Origin: Gilliamella sp. wkB178
Lineage (GTDB): Bacteria > Pseudomonadota > Gammaproteobacteria > Enterobacterales > Orbaceae
Length of the DNA: 64,000 nt
Direction of reading: 5' to 3'
Assembly: GCF_001690705.1 (NCBI RefSeq)
Contig: NZ_LZGK01000016.1
Coordinates: 124,001-188,000 of the forward strand
The first letter of the stretch is position 1. Each line of letters starts with the position of its first letter. A program made the position numbers and the translations under genes. The notes under the pieces are model-generated. The model had not been told where the DNA came from. It saw nothing but the letters and a program-made list of their open reading frames with translations, and did not search any database. Shown here piece by piece: positions 20,876-31,058 of this stretch.

Positions 20876-20915
20876 TAGCAGTAGTTACTTTTAATTTAAG
20901 CAGCAGCAACATTTT

Positions 20916-20955
20916 GCCAAGATGTTTCCTGAGAACCCTACGTTTCAGTATAAAA
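20916..20955 (+). repeat. Copy of the dispersed 40-bp repeat
   Basis: AAGATGTTTCCTGAGA core followed by ACCCTACGTTTCAGTATAAA. It fills the gap between the cyclodeaminase-family gene and gpsA and ends one base from the gpsA stop codon. Confidence 0.75.
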
Positions 20956-20956
20956 A

Positions 20957-21970
20957 TTAGCTTGTTAACTCTGCTTTTTGGGAACGCCCTAGCAAGGCCA
21001 TAGCGGCTTGTTTAGGATCTTTATGTTCATAAAGGACTTGATAGATTTGTTCAGTAATTGGCATATCGACATGGTATTTTTGTGCCAGCGTCCAAACTTC
21101 TTTGGTGTTTTTACAACCTTCAACCACCTGTGCAATAATATCTTGCGCCTCTTGGATTGATTTATTTTGACCAAGTAGTATGCCAAAACGGCGATTACGT
21201 GATTGATTATCGGTGCAAGTCAACACTAGATCACCAAGCCCAGCCATTCCCATGAAAGTTGCTGGGTCAGCACCCAGAGCCGCGCCTAAGCGCATCATTT
21301 CAGCCAGTCCACGAGTGATTAATGCGGTTCTTGCATTGGCGCCGAAACCAAGCCCATCCGATAAACCCGCCCCGATGGCTATTACATTCTTAATGGCACC
21401 ACCAAGCTGAACCCCGATAAAGTCTTTACTACTATAAACACGAAAACCTTTACTACAATGGAACAAATTTTGTAATTCAGTCAGAAAATGCTCATCGGTC
21501 GAGGCAACGGTCACCGCAGTCGGTAAACCAGAGGCAACTTCTTTAGCGAAAGTAGGTCCAGATATTACCGCTAATGGGATTTGATCGCCAAGAATTTCTC
21601 TGGCAACATCTTGCAATAATCGTCCGGTATCAACTTCAAGCCCTTTGGTTGCCCATACAATTTTAGTGTCTGGGCGTAAAAAAGGTTTTATTTGTTTCAA
21701 GATACTAGCAAAAGCATGACTAGGAACAACAATAAGCAAAATTGGCGCAGCTTGTACTGCTGTTTGTAGATCTCTTTCGACCTGTAACCGTTCCGGAAAT
21801 GGGATATTCGGCAAAAATTGTTGATTTTGCCGATCATGCTGTAAGGTAGCCATCTTATCAGGATCACGCCCCCATAGTAGGGTTGAATGACCATTACGAG
21901 CCAATAAAATAGCTAAAGAGGTACCGTAGGAACCGGCTCCAATTACTGATACTACAGCATTTTTCCCCAT
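20957..21970 (-). CDS. gpsA: Glycerol-3-phosphate dehydrogenase [NAD(P)+]
   Basis: 337 residues. N-terminal [20 protein letters not shown] binds NAD(P); [30 protein letters not shown] and the catalytic lysine region [19 protein letters not shown] follow. It makes sn-glycerol 3-phosphate from dihydroxyacetone phosphate for phospholipid synthesis. Third gene of yibN-secB-gpsA, 45 bases after secB. Confidence 0.97.
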   Translation of the reverse strand: MGKNAVVSVIGAGSYGTSLAILLARNGHSTLLWGRDPDKMATLQHDRQNQQFLPNIPFPERLQVERDLQTAVQAAPILLIVVPSHAFASILKQIKPFLRPDTKIVWATKGLEVDTGRLLQDVAREILGDQIPLAVISGPTFAKEVASGLPTAVTVASTDEHFLTELQNLFHCSKGFRVYSSKDFIGVQLGGAIKNVIAIGAGLSDGLGFGANARTALITRGLAEMMRLGAALGADPATFMGMAGLGDLVLTCTDNQSRNRRFGILLGQNKSIQEAQDIIAQVVEGCKNTKEVWTLAQKYHVDMPITEQIYQVLYEHKDPKQAAMALLGRSQKAELTS

Positions 21971-22015
21971 AAATAATCCATTTAACTTAAGCTTAGATAA
22001 CTACAATTTTTAAGA

Positions 22016-22501
22016 TTATTGCAAGGTTTCACCGGATTCGGCTTGAGCTTGCTGTTGTTGTTGCTGTTGTAAATAGTTCATAAAGAGTGCATCAAAATTC
22101 ACTGGTTCTAAATTTACAGCCGGGAACGAACCTTTATTCACTAAGTTAGCAATCGCTTCACGTACATAAGGGAACAAAATATTAGGACAATATGCACCAA
22201 GGCAGTGCTGGAGTTGACCATCATTAAATCCAACTACAGAAAAAATACCTGCTTGAGTGACTTCACAAATATATGCAACTTCATTATGAGATTTTACTGT
22301 GACGGTTACACGTAATGCCACTTCAAATACGTTATCATGCAATGTATTTGAAGATGTATTAAGTTCAACATTCATTTCTGGTTGCCATTCTTTAGTAAAG
22401 ATTTCAGGCACATTATTAGTTTCAAACGACACATCTTTGATATAAATTCGTTGAATTGCGAATTCTGTTTCAGCTGTTGGGGTATTGTTTTGTTCTGTCA
22501 T
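22016..22501 (-). CDS. secB: Protein-export chaperone SecB
   Basis: 161 residues. [20 protein letters not shown] at about 14-33 and [20 protein letters not shown] (about 103-122) are SecB signatures; the C-terminus is rich in glutamine (QQQQQQQ), an ordinary variable tail. It is a cytosolic homotetramer that delivers unfolded precursors to SecA. Lies between yibN (25 bases) and gpsA. Confidence 0.97.
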   Translation of the reverse strand: MTEQNNTPTAETEFAIQRIYIKDVSFETNNVPEIFTKEWQPEMNVELNTSSNTLHDNVFEVALRVTVTVKSHNEVAYICEVTQAGIFSVVGFNDGQLQHCLGAYCPNILFPYVREAIANLVNKGSFPAVNLEPVNFDALFMNYLQQQQQQQAQAESGETLQ

Positions 22502-22526
22502 GATAAAACCTTATTTTTAAATAATA

Positions 22527-22967
22527 TTATTTTCTAACAAGTGGTAAATTTTCGCCATTCCAACCAGCGATACCATCTTTCAACGCGAAAACATGTAAAA
22601 AACCTTGTTTAACCAAAGTGTCGCCAATACTTGATGTAGATAAACCATTTTCGTCAATCAAAATAATTAGGTTTTCTTTGAATTTTTCAATAGTTTTGGC
22701 GCTAGCGTTTTTAATGTCAATAGGTAAGATATTATGCGATTCGGTAATGTGTCCTTTTTTAAAATTATCAGCTGAACGAATATCAATAATAACTGCATTT
22801 TGTTTATTAATCATATTGATTGCTTGGGCATTACTAATAATTTTAACCTTAGATAATTTACTCTTTATGGTTAACACGATGATAGCAATAAATAAAGCTA
22901 TCCATCCTAAAGAAAGCAAGGGATGATTTTTAATAAAAGGTATAATTTCGAGTGTAAAAAAGTCCAT
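22527..22967 (-). CDS. yibN: Rhodanese-like membrane protein YibN
   Basis: 146 residues: one N-terminal membrane helix (about 15-32) followed by a rhodanese domain with VIDIRSADNFKKGHI. The catalytic loop where rhodaneses have cysteine reads LIDENGLSTSS here, with no cysteine visible, so sulfurtransferase activity is doubtful. First of yibN-secB-gpsA; the grxC gene that lies between yibN and secB in E. coli is absent. Confidence 0.88.
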   Translation of the reverse strand: MDFFTLEIIPFIKNHPLLSLGWIALFIAIIVLTIKSKLSKVKIISNAQAINMINKQNAVIIDIRSADNFKKGHITESHNILPIDIKNASAKTIEKFKENLIILIDENGLSTSSIGDTLVKQGFLHVFALKDGIAGWNGENLPLVRK

Positions 22968-23125
22968 ACTTATATGATTACCTAGTTTTTATTCAAAATA
23001 AGTGGAGATTATAACGATATTATACGATGAAATACAGAGCCAATGGGAGAAAACTTATTTTACCTTAGCAATATTTATTTAAGATGAGACAATATTTAAC
23101 GAAAAATAGCTACTTTAGAAGCACT

Positions 23126-23175
23126 ATTTTCATTTCGGTGCATTAATTTTGTGCGTAACGCTTTATTTTGGTGCA
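23126..23175 (+). promoter_or_regulatory. Tandem NtrC-like binding sites upstream of glnA
   Basis: Two GGTGCA half-sites (23137-23142 and 23170-23175) 33 bases apart, plus 17-mers at 23140-23156 and 23159-23175 that each match 10 of 14 defined positions of TGCACCA-N3-TGGTGCA. They lie about 90-120 bases before the predicted start of transcription, the usual place for NtrC enhancers. Individual sites are imperfect. Confidence 0.55.
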
Positions 23176-23237
23176 AAAGTTAGTAGCTATGGTACTATCT
23201 TATCCATAAATGTACATAAAATAGTGCAATTAAAAAA

Positions 23238-23253
23238 TGGCATTATATTTGCA
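23238..23253 (+). promoter_or_regulatory. Sigma-54 promoter of glnA
   Basis: TGGCATTATATTTGCA fits TGGCAYR-N4-TTGCW with correct spacing, 70 bases before the glnA ATG. Confidence 0.8.
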
Positions 23254-23322
23254 TAAACAAAATAACTTGGCAAAAATAGCCTTTTATATTGAACAATTGT
23301 TTGTCCTTAATGGAGAAGATAA

Positions 23323-24732
23323 ATGTCTACACAAAAAGTTTTAAGCTTAATTAAAGAAAATGAAGTTAAGTTTGTTGATTTACGTTTTACCGATACTAAA
23401 GGTAAAGAACAACACGTCACTATTCCTGTTAGTCAAATTGATGCTGATTTCTTTGAAGACGGTAAAATGTTTGATGGTTCATCAATCGCGGGTTGGAAAG
23501 GTATTAATGAATCAGATATGGTATTAATGCCAGATGTTGATAGTGCGGTTATCGATCCATTTTTTGAAGATGTAACTTTAAATCTACGTTGCGATGTATT
23601 AGAACCAGCTACATTACAAGGTTATGATCGTGACCCACGTTCCATTGCTAAACGTGCTGAAGAGTTTTTAAAATCATCAGGTATTGCTGATACAGTTATT
23701 TTTGGGCCAGAACCAGAATTTTTCTTATTTGATGATGTGCGTTTTGGTTCGCCAATGTCAGGTAGCTTTGTGCATATTGATGATATTGAAGCAGCTTGGA
23801 ACTCCGGTACTAAATATGAAGAAGGTAATAAAGGTCATCGTCCAGGCGTTAAAGGTGGTTATTTCCCACTCCCTCCGGTTGATTCGTCTCAAGATATCCG
23901 TTCTGAAATGTGCTTAATTATGGAGCAATTAGGATTAGTTGTTGAAGCCCACCACCATGAAGTTGCTACCGCAGGTCAAAATGAAATTGCATGCCGTTTT
24001 AATACCTTAACTAAAAAAGCTGACGAAGTACAAATTTATAAATATGTAGTACAAAATGTTGCTCATGCCTATGGTAAAACTGCTACATTCATGCCAAAAC
24101 CAATATTTGGTGATAATGGTTCCGGTATGCACTGCCACCAATCTTTATCTAAAGATGGCGTGAATTTATTTGCTGGCGATAAATATGCAGGTCTTTCTGA
24201 AATGGCATTATTTTATATTGGCGGTATCATCAAACACGCTAAAGCGATTAATGCTTTCTCCAATCCGGCAACTAACTCTTACAAACGTTTAGTGCCAGGT
24301 TATGAAGCGCCAGTTATGCTTGCTTACTCTGCGCGTAACCGTTCCGCTTCAATTCGTATTCCTGTGGTAACTAGTCCTAAAGCTCGTCGTGTTGAAGTTC
24401 GCTTCCCGGATCCAGCTGGTAACCCATATTTATCGTTTGCAGCACAATTAATGGCGGGTCTAGATGGTATTATTAATAAAATCCATCCGGGTGATGCAAT
24501 GGATAAAAATCTATATGATTTACCACCAGAAGAATCTAAATTAATTCCTCAAGTAGCAGGTTCTCTTGAAGAAGCACTTAATGCATTAGCAGCAGATCAT
24601 GAATTTTTAACTCGTGGTAATGTCTTCACTAAGGATACTATCGATGCTTATATTGAATTGAAACGTCAAGACGTCGATCGTGTTCGTATGACTCCACACC
24701 CAGTTGAATTTGAATTGTACTATAGTCTATAA
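23323..24732 (+). CDS. glnA: Glutamine synthetase, type I
   Basis: 469 residues, identical in length to E. coli GlnA. Metal and substrate motifs are in place: [27 protein letters not shown] and the latch/flap [17 protein letters not shown]. The adenylylated tyrosine is in NLYDLPPEE near residue 398, so activity should be controlled by GlnE as well as by transcription. Synthesises glutamine from glutamate, ammonia and ATP. Starts the glnA-glnL-glnG operon behind a sigma-54 promoter; TGGAGAA ribosome-binding site. Confidence 0.98.
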   Translation: MSTQKVLSLIKENEVKFVDLRFTDTKGKEQHVTIPVSQIDADFFEDGKMFDGSSIAGWKGINESDMVLMPDVDSAVIDPFFEDVTLNLRCDVLEPATLQGYDRDPRSIAKRAEEFLKSSGIADTVIFGPEPEFFLFDDVRFGSPMSGSFVHIDDIEAAWNSGTKYEEGNKGHRPGVKGGYFPLPPVDSSQDIRSEMCLIMEQLGLVVEAHHHEVATAGQNEIACRFNTLTKKADEVQIYKYVVQNVAHAYGKTATFMPKPIFGDNGSGMHCHQSLSKDGVNLFAGDKYAGLSEMALFYIGGIIKHAKAINAFSNPATNSYKRLVPGYEAPVMLAYSARNRSASIRIPVVTSPKARRVEVRFPDPAGNPYLSFAAQLMAGLDGIINKIHPGDAMDKNLYDLPPEESKLIPQVAGSLEEALNALAADHEFLTRGNVFTKDTIDAYIELKRQDVDRVRMTPHPVEFELYYSL

Positions 24733-24762
24733 GTAATATTCTTCTGAATTAAAAACACTATT

Positions 24763-24788
24763 CCACCGCTAATTGTAGCGGTGGTTTA
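24763..24788 (+). terminator. Attenuating terminator between glnA and glnL
   Basis: Stem CCACCGCTA / TAGCGGTGG, ATTG loop, then TTTATAATT. Likely lowers transcription of glnLG relative to glnA. Confidence 0.8.
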
Positions 24789-24811
24789 TAATTGAGGGCG
24801 GAAATCTAACG

Positions 24812-25861
24812 ATGACATTTGATAATGAATCTGATGCTAATCTAGTTCTCGATTCCATGATCACAAGTATTTTGTTACTTGATGAACGACTTCGTATACT
24901 TTATGCAAATTCTGCTGCTCAACAATTGTTAGCACAAAGCTCAAAAAAATTATTAGATAGTTATTTACCAGATTTATTGAATTATTTCTCTTTGGATATT
25001 CAGTTAATGCAAACTGCATTAATGCAAAGCCAAGGATTTACCGATAATGAAGTTCATTTGGTGGTGAATAATGAATTAAATATTTTATCGTTAACTGCAC
25101 AATCTTTAGAAAATGGCCGTATTTTAATTGAAATGGTACCTTTGAATAACCATAAACGATTAAGCCAAGAACAATTACAACAAGCACAACAAAATGCAGC
25201 TCGTGAATTAGTTCGTGGCCTTGCCCATGAAATAAAAAATCCATTAGGTGGACTTAGAGGGGCGGCGCAATTGTTGTCGCGCGAGTTACCCAACAATGAA
25301 TTACAAGACTATACCAAAATTATTATTGAACAAGCTGATAGATTAAGAAATCTAGTTGATAGATTACTTGGTCCACAACAACGGTTACAACAAAAAACAC
25401 AAAATATACATAAAGCCATTGAGAGAATCTATGCACTTTTATGTTTAGAAAAACCAAATAACATTGAAATTGTACGTGATTACGATCCTAGCTTACCTGA
25501 TTTTATTCATGATTCCGAACAAATAGAACAGGTGATTTTAAATATTGTACGTAATGCCATACAGGCCATTGGAACCAAGATAGGTACAATTACAATAAGA
25601 ACTAGAACCTCATTTCAAGTAACCTTACATGGGCAACGTTACCGATTATGTGCGCGTATAGATATTGAAGATAATGGCCCTGGTGTGCCAGTTCATATTC
25701 AAGACACAATGTTTTACCCAATGGTAAGTGGTTATCAAGGTGGAACAGGTATCGGATTGTCAATTGCACAAAACATTGTCGACCAGCATCATGGCAAAAT
25801 TGAATTTAATAGTTGGCCTGGACATACTGAATTTTCTGTCTATTTGCCAATTAAGCAGTGA
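24812..25861 (+). CDS. glnL: Nitrogen regulation histidine kinase NtrB
   Basis: 349 residues. N-terminal PAS domain (about 8-110), then the phosphorylated histidine in [21 protein letters not shown] (H near residue 137; split HEIKNPLGG), and an ATPase domain with N box [23 protein letters not shown] and [10 protein letters not shown]. Cytosolic; it phosphorylates or dephosphorylates NtrC under the control of PII. Overlaps the start region of glnG, so they are coupled. Confidence 0.97.
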   Translation: MTFDNESDANLVLDSMITSILLLDERLRILYANSAAQQLLAQSSKKLLDSYLPDLLNYFSLDIQLMQTALMQSQGFTDNEVHLVVNNELNILSLTAQSLENGRILIEMVPLNNHKRLSQEQLQQAQQNAARELVRGLAHEIKNPLGGLRGAAQLLSRELPNNELQDYTKIIIEQADRLRNLVDRLLGPQQRLQQKTQNIHKAIERIYALLCLEKPNNIEIVRDYDPSLPDFIHDSEQIEQVILNIVRNAIQAIGTKIGTITIRTRTSFQVTLHGQRYRLCARIDIEDNGPGVPVHIQDTMFYPMVSGYQGGTGIGLSIAQNIVDQHHGKIEFNSWPGHTEFSVYLPIKQ

Positions 25862-25872
25862 GGAAGAAAAAA

Positions 25873-27324
25873 ATGAAGGTTTGGGTTGTTGATGATGACA
25901 GTTCTATTCGTTGGGTGTTAGAAAAAGCATTAACTAATGCTAATTTTGAGTGTGACAGCTTTGCTAGTGGTCAAGAAGTTATTGATGCATTAGCTACACA
26001 GTTGCAAAAACCTGCAGTTTTAATTTCGGATATTAAAATGCCAGGGATAGATGGATTATCGTTACTTAATTACGTTAAAGAACAGTTACCCAGTTTACCA
26101 GTTATCATTATGACCGCTCATTCTGATCTGGATGCTGCAGTCAATGCCTATCAGAAAGGAGCTTACGATTATATTCCTAAACCCTTTGATGTTGATGAAG
26201 TTATTCAACTAGTTGAAAGAGCTATTTTACAAAGTCAAAACCAAAAAACAAATTCTATTACTACCACCAAAGCCTCAACTGGCATTATAGGTGAAGCACC
26301 GGCAATGCAGGAAGTTTTTCGTATAATTGGGCGTTTATCAAAATCGTCAATAAGTGTATTAATCAATGGTGAATCAGGCACAGGTAAAGAGCTAGTAGCT
26401 AAAGCTCTGCATACGCATAGTCCGCGAGCAAATGCACCTTTTATAGCTTTAAATATGGCGGCGATTCCTAAAGATCTGATTGAGTCTGAACTTTTTGGGC
26501 ACGAAAAAGGTGCATTTACTGGCGCAGCGCAAATTAGACATGGGCGTTTTGAACAAGCTAATGGTGGTACGCTATTTTTGGATGAAATAGGTGATATGCC
26601 TCTTGATGTGCAGACACGCTTATTACGGGTATTAGCTGATGGGCAATTTTACCGTATTGGTGGGTACTCACCCGTTAAAGTTGATGTGCGTATTATTGCT
26701 GCTACTCATCAAGATTTAGAATTAAGAGTGAGGGAAGGTAAATTTAGAGAAGATTTATTCCATCGCTTAAATGTTATTCGGATTTTATTGCCACCATTAC
26801 GTGATCGTGCGCAAGACATTCCTAAGTTAGCTGAACATTTCTTACATACTACCGCTAAAGAGTTAGGCGTGGAGAGTAAAGTATTTAGTCCAGAAGCATT
26901 GAGTATTTTATGTATGTTTAACTGGCCAGGTAATGTTAGACAACTTGAAAATACTTGCCGATGGGTAACGGTAATGTCCTCAAATAAAGAAATTTTAGTT
27001 CAAGATTTACCTCCTGAATTGCTAAAAATATCTAATCCTAAGGATTCACTTAATAATGAAGTAAACCTGCTATCAGCTGATCAAGCTCAACAAGAAGTAA
27101 ATTGGCAAATTCTATTAGAACAGTGGGCTAAACAGGCACTAGTTTCTGGTAAAACCGAGATATTAACCGCAGCTGTGAATGATGTTGAACGTATTTTATT
27201 AAATTGTGCTCTTAATTTTACGCGTGGACATAAACAAGATGCTGCCCATTTATTAGGTTGGGGGCGTAACACTTTAACGCGAAAACTTAAAGAACTATCA
27301 ATTGATAATAAAAATACTTTATAG
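25873..27324 (+). CDS. glnG: Nitrogen regulator NtrC (sigma-54 activator)
   Basis: 483 residues. Receiver domain with phosphorylated D53 in SDIKMPG; AAA+ domain with GESGTGKE and KGAFTGA; C-terminal Fis-type helix-turn-helix (GHKQDAAHLLGWGRNTLTRK). I start at the ATG at 25873 because GAGGAAG lies 7 bases upstream; the GTG at 25858 sits on the glnL stop and before that ribosome-binding site. It should activate glnA through the sites at 23126-23175. Confidence 0.97.
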   Translation: MKVWVVDDDSSIRWVLEKALTNANFECDSFASGQEVIDALATQLQKPAVLISDIKMPGIDGLSLLNYVKEQLPSLPVIIMTAHSDLDAAVNAYQKGAYDYIPKPFDVDEVIQLVERAILQSQNQKTNSITTTKASTGIIGEAPAMQEVFRIIGRLSKSSISVLINGESGTGKELVAKALHTHSPRANAPFIALNMAAIPKDLIESELFGHEKGAFTGAAQIRHGRFEQANGGTLFLDEIGDMPLDVQTRLLRVLADGQFYRIGGYSPVKVDVRIIAATHQDLELRVREGKFREDLFHRLNVIRILLPPLRDRAQDIPKLAEHFLHTTAKELGVESKVFSPEALSILCMFNWPGNVRQLENTCRWVTVMSSNKEILVQDLPPELLKISNPKDSLNNEVNLLSADQAQQEVNWQILLEQWAKQALVSGKTEILTAAVNDVERILLNCALNFTRGHKQDAAHLLGWGRNTLTRKLKELSIDNKNTL

Positions 27325-27366
27325 ATCTTTACTATTCTGTTGTTAGTTGAATTATCAGTGGGATCA

Positions 27367-27393
27367 GAGTTAACTATTATTTATAGTTAACTC
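27367..27393. terminator. Hairpin after glnG
   Basis: Eleven-base perfect stem GAGTTAACTAT / ATAGTTAACTC with a 5-base loop, between the convergent glnG and lipoprotein genes. No strong T-tract on the plus side (ATCGGATTTTC), so termination is likely but imperfect. Confidence 0.55.
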
Positions 27394-27465
27394 ATCGGAT
27401 TTTCGAGAATAATTATGTCAGAAAGTAAAATAAAATCTGTTAAACAGCTCTTCATTCATAGGTTA

Positions 27466-27846
27466 TCATAATATTTTAACAGCTCCTAATTTATAGCCAT
27501 AAGTGACATCTTCAATTAGTTCATTATGTATTAGGAAATATTTAGTTTTAAATCCAACGTAGGCGCCAAAACTATTTTTTGCATTAACATGCACAGGAAT
27601 AACCCAACCATATTGAAGTTCAAAATTCTGCATTAATCCTCCTTCTACATATCCTTTTCTCGGTTCATCAAATTTATATTGAGCAGAAAATGGATCTTTT
27701 AAGTTTGTACCTACAATGCTTTTTATATTTTCTTCGTAATTAACCGGTTTATTACCAAAGTCAGCGGTTGCCAAATCTTTAGCGCTAGGCGTTGAAACAC
27801 ATCCAAGTAAACAAAATGCAAAAATAATAATGAGTAATTTTTTCAT
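27466..27846 (-). CDS. Small putative lipoprotein, unknown function
   Basis: 126 residues. Signal peptide MKKLLIIIFAFCLLGC with a lipobox LLGC (cysteine 16). The mature part has KDPFSAQYKFDEPRKGY, a pattern seen in small secreted or phage-linked lipoproteins, but I do not recognise a named family. The N-terminus (LLGCVS) is like that of the lipoprotein at 52818. Stands alone with a GGAG ribosome-binding site; expressed from its own promoter toward glnG. Confidence 0.75.
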   Translation of the reverse strand: MKKLLIIIFAFCLLGCVSTPSAKDLATADFGNKPVNYEENIKSIVGTNLKDPFSAQYKFDEPRKGYVEGGLMQNFELQYGWVIPVHVNAKNSFGAYVGFKTKYFLIHNELIEDVTYGYKLGAVKIL

Positions 27847-28112
27847 ATTTTTCTCCTTTTTTAGAAATTAATAAGTAATTTGTTGATCAAATCGATATTT
27901 CTATTATTTTAATAATGTTTTTCGTTTTATTTATTGATGATAATGTCATCACAAAAAAGTAAGTTTTATTATTATCAAATAAGTAACTTTATAACTGCTT
28001 ATAATATATTATTAATTTAGTAAGTGTTAAAAATTATATTGCTTCTCGTCAGTTCTTATAAATACTCAAAGTTCATTGAACCAAAGTCGCTTTTTGGTTA
28101 CAATCCAATAAT
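27847..28112. other. Divergent AT-rich region before the siderophore operon
   Basis: No gene seen. It contains the divergent promoters of the lipoprotein and the iron transporter; the Fur box at its right end is listed separately. Confidence 0.4.
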
Positions 28113-28131
28113 GAAAATGATAACTATTCTA
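28113..28131 (+). promoter_or_regulatory. Fur box of the siderophore ABC operon
   Basis: GAAAATGATAACTATTCTA matches 14 of 19 positions of GATAATGATAATCATTATC; AATGATAA and TTTATCATT also form an inverted repeat over 28116-28140. It lies 45-60 bases before the ATG at 28176. Iron repression by Fur is expected. Confidence 0.65.
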
Positions 28132-28175
28132 TTTATCATTTTATTATGTTTTGGGATTGATAATTAGGAGATTAT

Positions 28176-29129
28176 ATGTATTCAAATATCAAAGTTAAAT
28201 TTTTAGTGTTATGTACATTATTATTAGCTTTAGCTGGGTGCGATAATAAAGCAGATAAACAAACTGCCATGAAAACTGTGACTATTGAACATGCACAAGG
28301 TAAAACCGAAGTTCCTGACAATCCTCAAAAGGTGGTTGTTTTTAATCCAGCAACACTTGATATTATTGATGCATTAAATATTCCAGTAACAGCCGTTCCG
28401 CAATCTGACGTTCATTTTCCTGACTTTTTAGCTAAATATGGTGATAAAGCCTATACCAATGTTGGTACTTTATTTGAACCAAATTATGAAGTTTTAAGTT
28501 CCCTCAAACCTGACTTAATTGTTGCCGGTGGTCGTACTAACGATGTCTATAATAAATTAAGTGAAATCGCCCCAACCGTTGCATTAGATATCGATCCTAA
28601 TAACTTTTTAACAAGCCTAACTCAGCGAACCGAACAGCTAGGTACTATTTTCCATAAACAAGATGAAGCAAAGAAATTAATTGCTGATTTTAATCAAAAA
28701 ATCGACCAGCTTAAACCTAAAACTGCTAACGCAGGTACTGCATTAGTTATTATGATTAATGGTGGTAAAATGTCGGCTTATGGTGCTAAATCGCGCTTTG
28801 GTTTTGTATTCGATCAGTTAGATTTTAAACCAGCAACAACCTTCCAAGAAGCAGGTCGTCATGGCAATGCAATAACTGCAGAATTTGTTTTAAGTGTAAA
28901 TCCCGAATGGTTATTTGTGCTAGATCGAGATAATGCCATTGGTAATAAAGAAGCACAATCTGCTCAGCAAGTATTGGATAATGAATTAATCAGAAAAACT
29001 GATGCTTGGCAGCACAATCATATTGTTTATTTAGATTCTACTTCTATGTATATAGCTGGTGGAATACAAACATATAGTCGCTTAATGGATCAACTTAATG
29101 AAGTTTTACAGCAATCAGCAAGTAATTAA
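28176..29129 (+). CDS. Siderophore ABC transporter, periplasmic binding lipoprotein
   Basis: 317 residues. Lipoprotein signal with lipobox LALAGC (cysteine near 23), then a type III (helical backbone) binding protein: IEHAQGKTEVPDNPQKVVVF, LKPDLIVAGGR and QTYSRLMDQLNE at the C-terminus. Close to the CeuE/FatB/VctP group that binds catecholate-type Fe(III)-siderophores. First gene of a four-gene operon with a Fur box. No TonB-dependent receptor or siderophore synthesis genes are in the window, so use of foreign siderophores is possible. Confidence 0.9.
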   Translation: MYSNIKVKFLVLCTLLLALAGCDNKADKQTAMKTVTIEHAQGKTEVPDNPQKVVVFNPATLDIIDALNIPVTAVPQSDVHFPDFLAKYGDKAYTNVGTLFEPNYEVLSSLKPDLIVAGGRTNDVYNKLSEIAPTVALDIDPNNFLTSLTQRTEQLGTIFHKQDEAKKLIADFNQKIDQLKPKTANAGTALVIMINGGKMSAYGAKSRFGFVFDQLDFKPATTFQEAGRHGNAITAEFVLSVNPEWLFVLDRDNAIGNKEAQSAQQVLDNELIRKTDAWQHNHIVYLDSTSMYIAGGIQTYSRLMDQLNEVLQQSASN

Positions 29130-29137
29130 TGTAAAAC

Positions 29138-30097
29138 ATGGTTAAATCTTTTTATTTTATTGCAGGCATTGTTATTTTATTGATAATGACTGCAATAAGC
29201 TTATTTATAGGCGCAGGGCATGTGACTTTGTCAGATCTGTGGGCAAATGATAGCATGCGAGAAATCTTCTTCGTTAGCCGTATTCCAAGGACAGTTGCAT
29301 TAATATTAGCTGGTAGTGCTATGAGTGTAGCCGGTTTGATTATGCAATTACTGACACAAAATCGATTTGTTGAACCTTCTTTAGTGGGGACAACCCAATC
29401 TGCAAGTTTGGGGCTGCTAGTTATGATGGTTTTTGCTCCTGCAGCAAGTGTTATGCTTAAAATGGTAGTAGCTAGTTTATTTGCTATGCTTGGTACTATG
29501 TTGTTCATGATAATCTCACGAAAAATTATTTTCAAATCAGCACTTATGGTGCCTCTGGTTGGGATTATGTTAGGCGCAGTCATTAGCGCTATTACCACAT
29601 TTTTTGCTATGTATTTTGATTTGTTGCAGTCACTTAGCGGATGGGAGTCAGGAGATTTTTCCGGAATATTAAAAGGTCGTTATGAATTATTATGGTTGGT
29701 TGGTGGATTAACATTATTGGCTTGTTGGAGTGCAGATCAATTTACTGTAGCAGGTTTAGGGCGTGATTTTTCGGTTAATGTTGGGCTTAATTATCGACGA
29801 GTAATGTTAATGGGGTTGATTGTCATTGCTTTAATTGGTGGTATTGTGGTGGTCGTTGTAGGAGTATTGCCGTTTTTAGGTTTAATTGTGCCCAATATTG
29901 TGAGTTTACTCTTTGGCGATAATGTACGTAAAACAATCCCTTGGATTTGCCTTTTTGGAGCTAGCTTAGTATTGATATGCGATATTATTGGTCGGGTTAT
30001 TCGTTATCCTTTTGAAATTCCAGTTAGTGTTATTCTGGGAGTAATTGGTGCCATTGTTTTTTTAATGTTGTTGAGTCGAAGACACCATGTTAGTTAA
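29138..30097 (+). CDS. Siderophore ABC transporter permease 1 (FecCD family)
   Basis: 319 residues, about nine membrane helices. FVSRIPRTVALILAGSAMSVAGLIMQ is split around the conserved RxPR motif; the loop to the ATPase is near VVGVLPFLGLIVPNIVSLLFG, typical of FecCD permeases (CeuB/VctD/FatD type). Eight bases after the binding protein gene; overlaps the next permease by 11 bases. Confidence 0.92.
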   Translation: MVKSFYFIAGIVILLIMTAISLFIGAGHVTLSDLWANDSMREIFFVSRIPRTVALILAGSAMSVAGLIMQLLTQNRFVEPSLVGTTQSASLGLLVMMVFAPAASVMLKMVVASLFAMLGTMLFMIISRKIIFKSALMVPLVGIMLGAVISAITTFFAMYFDLLQSLSGWESGDFSGILKGRYELLWLVGGLTLLACWSADQFTVAGLGRDFSVNVGLNYRRVMLMGLIVIALIGGIVVVVVGVLPFLGLIVPNIVSLLFGDNVRKTIPWICLFGASLVLICDIIGRVIRYPFEIPVSVILGVIGAIVFLMLLSRRHHVS

Positions 30098-31058
30098 TCA
30101 AACTCGCCATATTTCCAGCCCTAAAAGACTATTAATTTTGTTGGTTATTGCTTTAGTCTGTATTGTATGTTTTATGGTATTTAACCTAAAAGGTAATGTT
30201 AATTATATTTTAATACATCGTACTTGGACTATTTTAACCATGCTTTTAGTTGCTTTTTCAGCGGCAACTTCAACCTTATTATTTCAAACTGTAACCAATA
30301 ACCGAATTTTGACTCCCTCTATTATGGGGTTTGAGGCTTTATTTATTTTGATTCAAACATTGGTAATCTTTTTTATCAATGCTCAAGGTATTCCTTATAT
30401 TGGTATTATTGGTAAATTTCTATTTGAATCATTATTATTAATTTTATTTTCGCTATTTTTATACCGTGGTTTATTTACTAAACTTAAGCAAAATTTACAT
30501 TTAGTTTTATTAATTGGGATTATTTTAGGTACTTTATTTCGCAGTTTTTCTAATTTACTCCAGAGATTAATGACACCAAGTGAATTTGCTATTTTACAAA
30601 GCCGCATTTTTGCCACCTTTACCCGAGCGGAACCAGTATTAATTGTTTTCTCATTAGTCATTGCTAGTGTGATCGGGTTATTTTTATGGCGCATGCGTTA
30701 TCGTTTTGACGTGTTAGCATTAGGTCGGGATAACGCTATTAATTTAGGCATTGATTATCAAAAAAGCGTCACTATTATTTTATTATTAGTATCAGTGTTA
30801 GTAGCTATATCAACAGCCTTAGTCGGGCCGTTCACTTTTTTAGGACTATTAATTGCCAATTTAGCTTATAGTATCAGTGGTTCTAGTCAACATCGCTTCT
30901 TGTTACCAACAGCTGTTTTATTAGGTGTTATTTTTCTGGTTGGGGGACAACTATTTTTAGCTTATGTTCTAAATCTGGTTGGTGCTTTGTCAATTGTGAT
31001 TGAATTTATTGGCGGTTCTCTGTTTATATTCTTATTATTGAAAAAGGTTTCAATGTGA
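30087..31058 (+). CDS. Siderophore ABC transporter permease 2 (FecCD family)
   Basis: 323 residues, FecCD family (CeuC/VctG/FatC type), less conserved at the N-terminus than permease 1. LLFQTVTNNRILTPSIMGFEAL and VGPFTFLGLLIANLAY mark the family. Overlaps permease 1 by 11 bases and the ATPase gene by 4, so the operon is tightly coupled. Confidence 0.92.
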   Translation: MLVNQTRHISSPKRLLILLVIALVCIVCFMVFNLKGNVNYILIHRTWTILTMLLVAFSAATSTLLFQTVTNNRILTPSIMGFEALFILIQTLVIFFINAQGIPYIGIIGKFLFESLLLILFSLFLYRGLFTKLKQNLHLVLLIGIILGTLFRSFSNLLQRLMTPSEFAILQSRIFATFTRAEPVLIVFSLVIASVIGLFLWRMRYRFDVLALGRDNAINLGIDYQKSVTIILLLVSVLVAISTALVGPFTFLGLLIANLAYSISGSSQHRFLLPTAVLLGVIFLVGGQLFLAYVLNLVGALSIVIEFIGGSLFIFLLLKKVSM

